A DNA stretch of 64,000 nucleotides from Prionace glauca (taxonomy: Eukaryota; Chordata; Chondrichthyes; Carcharhiniformes; Carcharhinidae): positions 32,745,609 through 32,809,608 of the forward strand of contig CM075760.1 of the NCBI GenBank assembly GCA_037974335.1, read 5' to 3'. Of this stretch, positions 55,440 through 64,000 are shown one piece after another; positions within the stretch are counted from its first letter, which is position 1, and each line of letters opens with the position of its first letter. A program made the position numbers and the translations under genes. Under the pieces are notes generated by a model. It ran no database searches, was not told where the DNA came from, and saw nothing but the letters and a program-made list of their open reading frames with translations.

Positions 55440-55930
55440 CAAGTCAGCTTACATTAACACTGCAACACTGCTTATATTAACAGTACATTAACACTGAATT
55501 ATAAGGAGAGGCTGGACCGACTGGGACATTTTTTCTCTGGAGCAGAGGAGGCTAAGGGATGAGCTTATAGAAGTCTATAAAATAATGAGGGGACATAAAT
55601 CAGCTAGATAGTCAACATCTTTTCCCAACTGTGGGGGTGTCTAAAACTAGAGGGCATAGGTTTAAGGTGAGAGGGGAGAGATACAGAAGGATCCAGAGGG
55701 GTTACTATTTCATGTAGAGGGTGGTTAGTGTCTGGAACAAGCTGCCAGAGGTGGTAGTAGACGGGAGTACAATTTTGTCTTTTAAAAATGTTTAGATGGT
55801 TGCATGGGTAAGATGGGTATAGAGGGATATGGGCCAAATGTGGGCAAATGGGACTAACTTGGGGGTTAAAAAAAGGGGCAGCATGGACAAGTTGGGCCGA
55901 AGGGCCTGTTTCCATGCTGTAAACCTTTAT
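55440..55930 (+). mobile_element. CR1-like LINE 3' end
   Basis: GGACCGACTGGGACATTTTT, the C-terminal coding remnant, and a 3' region ending GCCTGTTTCCATGCTGTAAA. Confidence 0.8.
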
Positions 55931-55934
55931 GACC

Positions 55935-56245
55935 CTGTGAAGTTACTGTGAAAAATTCCCTGATCGTCACACTCCAGTGGCTGTTTGGGTCCACCCGGGT
56001 GTGATTCCCAGTTTGGGTCACTGTCTGTGCGGAGTCCGCATGTTCTTCCTGTATCTGTGTGAGTTTCCTCCAGGCGTCCTCCAGGCGCTCTAGTTTCCTC
56101 CCACAGTTCAAAAGACGTGCTGGTTAAGTGCATTGGGCTGTACTAAATTCTCCCTCAGTGTACCTGAACAGGCGCTGGGGTGTGGCAACTCAGAGATTTT
56201 CACAGTAACTTCATCGCAGTGTTCATGTAAGCCTACTCGTGACAT
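55935..56245 (+). mobile_element. tRNA-derived SINE body and tail
   Basis: GTTTGGGTCACTGTCTGTGC through TTTCACAGTAACTTCATCGC and CCTACTCGTGACATTAGTAT. Confidence 0.75.
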
Positions 56246-56254
56246 TAGTATTAA

Positions 56255-56780
56255 AAAAGAAGCGAGGCCAAGAGAGAGGGAAATGAGAGTGAGTGAGACA
56301 GAGAGGGAGAGATAGAGATAGACAGGGACAGAGGGACTGAGTGAGAAGGGAGAGATAGGAAAAAACAGAGATGGAGACAAGGACAGAGAGAGAGAATAGC
56401 ACTGACGGAGCAAGAGATGGAGAGAGAGATAGGAAAGACAAAGAGAGATAGAGAGACAGGATGACAGAGACAGAGTGCCCCTGAGAGAGGGAGAGTCAGA
56501 GGTGAGTCAGAGAGAGAGAGTGACAGTGAAATGAGACAGAGTGAGAGAAAGAAAGAGACAGAGTTAGAGAGAGAAAGACAGAGTGAGAGACAGGGGGAGA
56601 GAGGGAGTGACAGACAGAGACAGACATAGATAGACTGAGTCCGTGTGAGAGAGAGAGAGACAGACAGGGAGAGAGACACACAGAAACAGAGGGAGAGAGT
56701 GAGAGCACAACACAGACAGAGAGAGACAGAGATAGAGAGACAGACTGAGTGTGTGTTTGAGAGACACAGAGAGAAGGCCC
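56255..56780 (+). repeat. GA-rich simple sequence
   Basis: Purine-rich GAGAGACAGAG-type tract; frames on the opposite strand are Leu/Ser-rich artefacts. Confidence 0.88.
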
Positions 56781-57049
56781 GATTTTACCATTTTGATTCT
56801 ATGGACTGAATCTGGCATGATCCAGATCCGACTTGTAAACCTGTCCTCAGGTGCCCCATATGAACTCTGCCTGAGAAAAAAGCAGTGATTCTGAATTGTG
56901 CTGCAGAAACCTGTGAGTGGGATTTATCGCACCCGAAACACGGCTGCTCCGAGTGGAGCCTTCAACTGTGCAGGTACAGTACAAAACACTCCCCTGCCAC
57001 ATTGTCACTGCTCCTGGGCCAGAGAAAGCGGCCCAGAACACCATCTGGC

Positions 57050-57710
57050 CTCCTCGCCACCCCATCCAACCAGAGAACATCTGGCCTCCCCCCCACCCCC
57101 CTGCAACCAGAGAACATCTGGCCTCCCTCCCCCCTCCAACCAGAGAACATCTGGCCTCCCTCCCCCCTCCAACCAGAGAACATCTGGCTTCCGCCCTGCA
57201 ACCAGAGAACATCTGGCCTCCCTCCCCCCTCCAACCAGGGAACATCTGGCCTCCCCTCCCACCCCCCTCCAACCAGGGAACATCTGGTCTCCCTCCCTCC
57301 CAACCCCTCCTCCAACCAGAGAACATCTGGCCTCCCTCCCCCCTCCAACCAGGGAACATCTGGCCTCCCACCCCCCTCCAACCAGGGAACATCTGGTCTC
57401 CCTCCCTCCCAACCCCTCCTCCAACCAGAGAACATCTGGCCTCCCTCCCCCCCATCCCCCTCCAGAGAACATCTGGCCTCCCTCCCCCCAACCCCCTCCA
57501 ACCAGAGAACATCTGGCCTCCCTCCCCTCTCCAACCAGGGAACATCTGCCCTCCCACCCCCCCTCAAACCAGGGAACATCTGGTCTCCCTCCCTCCCAAC
57601 CCCTCCTCCAACCAGAGAACATCTGGACTCCCTCCCCTTCCACCACCTCAGTGGTTGAGGTGGTCCAGATGTTCTCTGGTTGTCCAGATGTTCTCTGGTT
57701 GGATCTGACC
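57050..57710 (+). repeat. 33-bp minisatellite, about 16 direct copies plus 2 inverted copies
   Basis: The unit is AACCAGAGAACATCTGGCCT followed by CCCTCCCCCCTCC. After a hairpin (ACCACCTCA, loop GTGGT, TGAGGTGGT; about 57643-57665) two units appear in reverse orientation (57662-57703). Frames of 200-270 codons on both strands come from the repeat and are not genes. Confidence 0.93.
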
Positions 57711-58334
57711 TGAGTCAGACAGCTGCTGGAAGCTCTGTATTTACCTCTTCAGAAGCTGGAGCGCCCAAAACACATCTTTGCAGACCATGTCTGTTTCTTG
57801 CTGAATCTGGATGCGCGAACGTGATGGTAAAAGGGGAAACGCAGGGACGTTTGAGCATCCAAATACAAATGCGTTTAAATTGACGTCGCACCCGTTTAGG
57901 GTGCGGTGCTGATCACAGCCATTTTAGCTGCTTGGTAAAGGGGGAACGGGCGCAGAGGCGGGCATGGATTGTGCTCCTCACCTTACACTCCACTTTACCA
58001 AGTTATCGCATCCGAAAATGGGTGCAACACGATGGCATTATTGAGCCCAGAGGGAGAGACTCACACAGAGAGACAGAAATAATCTAATTTCTCCTAAATC
58101 TAGAACATACAAGCAGCACCAGAAACTCCTTAAATATAAATAAATAGTTTATTTGGTTTAAATAAGAATACAGACAAATCCTGCAAACATTAATTAATGC
58201 ACAAACTGATTGAAACGAATCAAGTCACAATAAAATAGATTAAAACCTCATTAATATAAACAGCATTAACCTGTGACAACTGGACCTGGCAGTATAGAGA
58301 GCAGTGTTTCAATGACGATGGGACAGCGATGCTG
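57711..58334. other. Unassigned sequence
   Basis: No feature is recognised; AT-rich around 58130-58260. Confidence 0.4.
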
Positions 58335-58860
58335 TAGTTAAGAAAGCCCCACCAACGCCTTTACTTTCTCAGAACTCAAAAGAAACTTGGCATGTCAGCT
58401 ACAACTCTCACCAACTTTTATAGATGCACCATAGAAAGCATTCTTTCTGGGGTTGTATCACAGCTCAGTATGGGCTCCTGCTCTGCCCAAGACTGCGGGA
58501 ACTACAAAAGGTCGTGAATGTAGCCCAATCCAGCAACAAACCAGCCTCCCATCCACTGACTCTGTCAACACTTCCCGCTGCCTCAGCAAAGCAGCCAGCA
58601 TAATTAAGGACCCCGCACACCCCAGACATTCTCTCTTCCACCTTCCTCCCTCAGGAAAAAGATACAAAAGTCTGAGGTCACGCACCAACCAACTCAAGAA
58701 CAGCTTGTTACCTGCTTCTGACTTACCTTGCATTAAGTTGATCTTTCTCTGCACCTTAGCTATGACTGTAACACTACATTCTGCACTCTCTCCTTTCCTT
58801 GTCCATGAACAGTATGCTTTGTATAGTGCACATGAAACAATATTTTTCACTGTTGCTGGC
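58335..58860 (+). mobile_element. 3' end of the Rex/L2-like LINE group
   Basis: AAGAAAGCCCCACCAACGCC through CTTACCTTGCATTAAGTTGA parallels 45265-45790; broken frames and 5'-truncated. Confidence 0.85.
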
Positions 58861-58984
58861 TCTCAGTGTGGGGGCATCGGGCTGTCCAAATCGCCTGGTC
58901 CCCACCTACGTCTCCAGACTGCAGGTTACAGCTGCTCGGGCCCATCCGCCAGTCCGGCGTCCGGGAAGGGGCTCAGAGTCCCAC

Positions 58985-59067
58985 CTCGTACTTGGGGCCC
59001 GGCCGGATGGTTATCCTCCCGTAAGGCTCGCTCTGCTCCAGGGTGAGGATCTGTCTCCCTGCCAGTA
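58985..59067 (-). CDS. Probable coding exon of an unrecognised gene (exon A)
   Basis: The minus strand has acceptor CTTCCTGTGCAG, then an 83-bp open stretch reading LAGRQILTLEQSEPYGRITI and RPGPKYE, then GAG/GTGGGA, a usable donor. Without splicing the frame ends three codons later (VGL, stop), so it could also be a terminal exon. The exon begins in phase 1 and ends in phase 0, compatible with exon B at 51097-50731. The family is unknown. Confidence 0.45.
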
Positions 59068-59079
59068 CTGCACAGGAAG

Positions 59080-59360
59080 AGGGAGAGAGTCAGAGAGACA
59101 GAGGGAGAGAGGGAGAGAGACATAGAGAGTCAGAGACAAAGGAGGGGAGAGAGAGAGCAAGAGAGAGAGTCAGACACAGAGAGAGACAGTGATACAGAGA
59201 GAAACAGTGATACAGAGAGAAACAGACAGAGAGAGAGATACACAAGAGACAGGGAGAGAGACGGACAGAGGGAGAGAGACAGAAGGACAGAGAGAGAGAG
59301 GGACAGAGAGAGAGAGGGACAGAGAGAGAGAGAGATGGAGAGAGAGCGAGATAGGGATTC
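59080..59360 (+). repeat. GA-rich simple sequence
   Basis: GAGAGAGAGAGGGACAGAGA-type tract. Confidence 0.85.
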
Positions 59361-59499
59361 TCTTATCTGATGTGTATGTGTTTTGGGTGGGTCGGATTGT
59401 GAGCATCGGTCATTTCGCCGGATTCACGTTCCCGACACATGTGCATCTCCCAGACGGAGGGCAGGCGCAGTCGGGACAGGGCTGGAAATGGGTGGGAAG

Positions 59500-61295
59500 A
59501 CAAAGTAAGTGATTGTTCCTGTGGAGCAGAGTCGAGAGGCAGCGATTTTTGGGCGTGTGAGGAGGCAAAAACAAGGTATATTTTTCTGTTTATTCCGTTT
59601 AACTTTTTATTTCAAGTAATAAGTCGCAAGTTTCGGCGGTTTTTTAAAAAATTAGTTAGAAACCGGAAGTCGTCACTAGGACGCTTACCGGTAGTTGTAG
59701 TTTTTTTTTTCTCGTGCCCTAACCCTATAAATTAGTGCAGAGTTCAGGCTGTAAGCTGCATCTCCTGTGGGATGTTTGTAGTGAGGAAGTCCAGCAGTGT
59801 TTCAGGTGATTTTACTTGTGGGAAGTGTGTTAGATTGCAGTTTCTGGAGGAGCGTGTAAAGTTGCTGGAGGGGGAATTAGAGGAGCTCCGCATAATTCGG
59901 GAAGTGGAGGAGGACATAGAAAGGAGTTATAAGGAGATAGTCACTCCTAGAAATAAGTCTTGGCTCACTGCCAGGAAGAGGGGCAAGAAGCAGTTGGGGG
60001 GACAATCCCCTGGGGCTGTTCCCCTCCAAAATAGGTTTTCAGTCCTGGAGGCTACAGTTGAGGAGGAATCAACTGGGGATAGCCAAAGGGAGCAGGTCTC
60101 TGGGGGTGAGCCTATTGGGAAACCTCAGGTGGTTAGGGGTAAGAGGTTGGGCCTCGTGATTGGGGACTCCACAATTAAGGGGACGGATAGGAGAGTCGGA
60201 GGTAAGGGACTCAGGGCTGGTTTGTTGCCTACCTGGGGCTGGGGTCCGGAATGTATCGGACAGGGTATTCAGGACTCTTAGGGGAGAGGGAGATCAACCC
60301 CAAGTTATAGTTCATGTGGGGACACATGACATAGGGAGATTAAGGGAAGGGGATATTAAGCAAAGATTTATGGAGTTGGGGTGGAAACTAAAGGCCAAGT
60401 CTGGAAGAGTAGTTATATCCGGACTCTTGCCTGTGCCACGGGATAGTATAGAGAGGAATAGAGAGAGGGAAAGTTTGAACTCGTGGCTGAGGGGATGGTG
60501 CAGGAGGGAAGGGTTTAGGTACTTGAGCAATTGGGGCTCATTCTGGGGAAGGTGGGACCTCTATAAGAGTGATGGTCTTCACCTGAACCAGAGGGGAATC
60601 AATATCCTGGGGGGTAAATTTGCGAAAGCTATGCAGGGAGGTTTAAACTGATTCGGAGGGGGGGTGGGATCGTGAGTAGAAGGGGTGAAAGTGAGGGGGG
60701 CATATTTGGGGAATGCAAGGCAAGGCATAGTGGGGGTGGGGCGGAGCAGGGTTTGAAATGCATGTACTTTAATGCGAGGAGTATTCGCAATAAAGTGGAT
60801 GAACTTGCAGCGTAGATCAGTACCTGGGACTTTGATGTTGTGGCCATTTCAGAGACGTGGATAGAGCAGAGTCAGGAATGGTTGTTGCAGGTTCCGGGGT
60901 ACAAATGCTTTAGTCGGAGTAGAGAAGAAGGTAGAAGGGGGGGTGGGGTAGCATTGCTAGTTAAGGACTGTATCACAGTGTCGGAGAGGAAGTTTAATGA
61001 GGACTTGTCAGTTGAGGTAGTATGGGCGGAGATTAGAAATAGGAGAGGAGAGGTCACCCTGTTGGGAGTCTTTTATAGACCTCCTAAAAGTTCTAGAGAG
61101 GTTGAGGAAAGGATTGCGGAGACAATCCTGGCTAGGAGTGAAAGTAATAGGGTAATTGTTATGGGGGACTTTAACTTTGCGAATATTGATTGGAATTGCT
61201 ATGGTTCTAGCTCGTTAGAGGGGTCAGTGTTTGTACAAAGTGTGCAGGAAGGTTTTTTGACTCAGTATGTAGATAGGCCAACTAGAGGTGAGGCT
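59500..61295 (+). mobile_element. CR1-like LINE (host element), 5' part: ORF1 and endonuclease
   Basis: ORF1 starts at 59772 (MFVVRKSSSVSGDFTCGKCV), has a coiled-coil-like stretch (LEERVKLLEGELEELRIIRE), then an SGNH-type esterase-like domain: LVIGDSTIKG (block I Ser), VHVGTHDIGR, and SDGLHLNQRG (Asp-His block). One frameshift near 60225-60240 separates frames 59772-60281 and 60160-60651. The endonuclease part of ORF2 follows from about 60755 (MYFNARSIRNK, AISETW, GGVALLV, YRPP, VMGDFN) with one TAG near 60813. It is interrupted at 61295 inside RPTRGEA by another LINE and resumes at 62719. Confidence 0.9.
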
Positions 61296-62718
61296 AAAAG
61301 GCGGGGAATTATAGGCCGGTTAGTTTAACGTCTGTGGTAGGTAAAATGTTAGAAACCGTCATTAAGGAGGAAATAGCGAGGCATCTTGAGGGGAATTGCT
61401 TGATAGGGCGGACGCAACACGGTTTCATTAAAGGGAAGTCGTGTCTGACAAATTTACTGGAGTTCTATGAGGATGTGTCTAGGGCAGTGGATGGAGGAGA
61501 GCCGGTGGATGTGGTCTTTCTGGATTTTCAGAAGGCGTTTGACAAGGTACCTCACAAGAGGTTATTGCAGAAGGTCAGGGGACATGGAGTTGGGGGTAGG
61601 GTGTTAGCGTGGATAGAGGATTGGTTGTCAAATAGGAGGCAGAGAGTGGGGGTCAATGGATGCTATTCGGATTGGCGGTTGGTGACTAGTGGGGTGCCCC
61701 AGGGGTCGGTGCTGGGGCCTCAGCTATTTACCATTTATATAGATGATCTGGAGGAGGGAACCGAGTGCAGGGTGTCGAAATTTGCTGATGACACCAAGAT
61801 TGGGGGAAAGGCAAATTGTGCAGAGGGTGTGGAGAGTCTGCAGAAGGATCTAGATAGGCTGGGCGAATGGGCCAGGAAATGGCAAATGGAATTCAATGTT
61901 GGCAAGTGTGAGGTGGTCCACTTTGGTAGGAGGAATGGTAGGAAGGACTATTACTTACGGGGCGAAAAACTGCAGCAGGCGACGGTGCAGAGGGACCTCG
62001 GGGTCCTTGTGCATGAGTCGCAAAAACCCAGCTTGCAGGTGCAGCAGGTGGTCAGGAAGGCGAATGGGATGCTGGCCTTCATAGCGAAGGGGATTGAATA
62101 TAAAAGTAGGGAGGTCTTGCTGCAGCTGTATAGGGCATTGGTGAGGCCGCAGCTGGAGTACTGTGTGCAGTTTTGGGCGCCGCACCTGCGCAAGGATGTT
62201 TTGGCCCTGGAGGGAGTGCAGAGGAGGTTTACTCGGCTGATACCGGAGTTGAGGGGATTGAGCTATGAGGAGAGGCTGAATAAACTAGGCTTGTACTCGT
62301 TAGAGTTTAGAAGAATGAGGGGAGATCTCATTGAGACGTATAAGATGATGAATGGGATGGATAGGATAGAGGTGGAGAGACTGTTCCCGCTCAAAAAAGA
62401 CAGTAGGACTAGGGGGCACAGCCTCAAGATAAAGGGGGGGCGGTTTAGAACAGAGTTGAGGAGGAACTTCTTCACTCAAAGGGTGGTGAATCTCTGGAAT
62501 TCTCTGCCCGTTGAAGTGGTGGAGGCTGCCTCGCTAAATATTTTTAAGAAACGGGTTGATGGGTTTTTGATAAGAGAGGGGATTAAGGGTTATGGGGAGA
62601 GGGCGGGAAGGTGGAGCTGAGTCACGACAGATCAGCCATGATCTTATTGAATGGCGGGGCAGGCTCGAAGGGCCAGATGGCCTACTCCTGCTCCTATTTC
62701 TTATGTTCTTATGTTCTT
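61296..62718 (+). mobile_element. CR1-like LINE inserted in the host LINE (family alpha)
   Basis: A 5'-truncated element. It starts at KAGNYRPVSLTSVVGKMLE-coding bases and the RT frame (61334-62620 from its first ATG) is open to the end: DVVFLDFQKAFDKVPHKRLL, SGVPQGSVLGPQLFTIYIDD, KFADDTKIGG, RNFFTQRVVNLWNSLPVEVV. The 3' region ends in TTATGTTCTTATGTTCTTAT. No target duplication is visible. Almost identical to 39066-40670, 47930-48135 and 25018-25575. Confidence 0.93.
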
Positions 62719-64000
62719 ATATTGGATTTGGAGCTGAGAAATGAGCCAGACCAGGTGCGAGACTTGGAAGTTGGTGTGCACTTTGGTGATAGTGACCACA
62801 ATTCGGTTACGTTCACCTTAGTGATGGAAAGGGATAGGCATGAACCTCGGGTCAGTAGTTTTAGCTGGGGGAAGGGTAATTATGAGGCTATTAGGAGAGA
62901 ATTAGGAAACATAGGTTGGACTAGGAGATTACAGGGACTGGGAACGTCCGAAATGTGGAATTGTTTCAAGGAACAGCTACTGCGGGTCTGCGATAGGTAT
63001 GTCCCTGTCAGGCAAGGAGGATTTGGTAGGGCTAGGGAGCAGTGGTGTACTAAAAAAGTTGATTCGTTGGTTAGGAAGAAAAAGGAGGCATATGTTCGGA
63101 TGAGGCTTGAGGGCTCAGGTAGTTCATTAGAAAGCTTTAGATTGGCTAGGAGGGAGTTAAAGAGTGAGTTAAGAAGGGCTAAAAGAGGACATGAGAAGAC
63201 TTTGGCTGATAGGATTAAGGAGAATCCTAAGGCGTTCTATAGGTATGTCAAGAATAGAAGGTTGGTCAGGGCAAGATTAGGGCCAGTTACAGACAGCAGA
63301 GGGAAGTTGTGTGTGGAACCGGAGGAGATTGGAGAAGCATTGAACCAATATTTCTCTTCGGTGTTCACGCAGGGGGACATGAATATAGCTGTGGAGGACA
63401 CTGGGTTGCAGGGGTGTAAAATAGACAGTATTACGGTTGATAAGGGGGATGTGCTGGATATTCTTGAGGGGTTGAAGATAGATAAGTCCCCTGGTCCGAA
63501 TGGGATCTACCCTAGGATTCTCTGGGAGGCTAGAGAGGTGATTGCAGAGCCTTTGGCTCTGATCTTCAGGTCGTCATTGGTCTCTGGTGTAGTCCCGGAG
63601 GATCGAAGGATAGCGAATGTTGTCCCATTGTTTAAGAAGGGGAACAGAGACTTTGCCGGGAATTATAGACCGGTGAGTCTTACTTCTGTTGTGGGCAAGG
63701 TTTTAGAAAAAATTATTAGGGATAGGATTTATAGTTATTTGGAGTGTAATGAATTGATTAGAAATAGTCAGCATGGTTTTGTGTCGGGTAGGTCGTGCCT
63801 TACTAACCTTATTGAGTTTTTTGATAAAGTGACCAAAGAGGTAGATGGGGGCAAGGCAGTTGATGTGGTATATATGGATTTTAGTAAGGCGTTCGATAAG
63901 GTTCACCATGGTAGGCTTCTGCAGAAAATGCAGATGTATGGGATTGTGGGTAATCTAGGAAATTGGATCAGAAATTGGCTATCAGATAGGAGACAGAGGG
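62719..64000 (+). mobile_element. CR1-like LINE (host element), continuation into reverse transcriptase
   Basis: The host ORF2 resumes in the frame left at 61295: ILDLELRNEPDQVRDLEV, FGDSDHNSVTF (endonuclease His block), the linker, KSPGPNGIYPRIL, NYRPVSLTSVVGKVLEK and VDVVYMDFSKAFDKVHH, open without a stop to the window end, about 427 codons. The FADD motif would lie just outside. Confidence 0.9.

Noticed and set aside
56898-57713. Open frames of 200-270 codons on both strands
   Set aside because: They follow the 33-bp minisatellite; 33 is a multiple of three, so all frames stay open by repetition.

Overview
The window is vertebrate nuclear DNA, most probably from a shark or other elasmobranch. 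Three things point there: split T-cell-receptor-type V segments with 23-bp-spacer recombination signals, a dense load of CR1-like LINEs and tRNA-derived SINEs of the kind I know from cartilaginous fish, and a tandem C2H2 zinc-finger family. No species can be named from the sequence alone, and no virus-like element or toxin gene was recognised.

Region 1 (1-26.5 kb) is part of a T-cell receptor V cluster, alpha/delta-like by its CAV/CAL ends and WYRQ cores; gamma is not excluded. Four V families recur, named here V5, Vx, V2 and V3, with relic families V4, V6 and V7. Open V segments lie at 4010-4932 (+), 7674-8101 (-), 12187-12519 (+), 16397-17319 (+), 20207-20634 (-) and 23266-23598 (-), plus a V cut by the window edge at 1-136 (+). 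Pseudogenes lie at 2678-3215, 6941-7209, 10049-10336, 11227-11520, 15075-15602, 19447-19726, 24240-24523 and about 26395-26520. The layout is layered. A recent tandem duplication pairs 1-8527 with 12384-21058. An older, diverged inverted duplication pairs about 10.3-15.6 kb (+) with 20.2-26.4 kb (-), so V genes face both ways around a centre near 18 kb. No D, J or C segment is visible, so these V segments would have to join to segments outside the window.

Region 2 (26.5-46.4 kb) holds LINE and SINE debris and a small zinc-finger cluster: a CpG-rich promoter (30.83-31.16 kb), an eight-copy minisatellite carrying AP-1-type motifs, an intact 11-finger gene (33406-34338, +), a broken finger gene (36263-37003, -), and a 6-finger gene whose end is cut by a LINE tail (41852-42400, +). 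A tRNA-Glu-like sequence sits at 29881-29946 (-).

Region 3 (46.4-59.4 kb) is mostly simple sequence: a 35-bp minisatellite that looks born from LINE reverse-transcriptase codons, GA- and CA-rich tracts, a 1.4-kb polypyrimidine tract, and a 33-bp minisatellite that flips orientation at a hairpin. Two GC-rich stretches on the minus strand (50731-51097 and 58985-59067) look like coding exons of an unrecognised gene or genes.

Region 4 (59.5-64 kb) is a long CR1-like LINE (ORF1 with an esterase-like domain, endonuclease, start of reverse transcriptase) split by a younger 1.42-kb CR1-like LINE; the host element runs off the window end.
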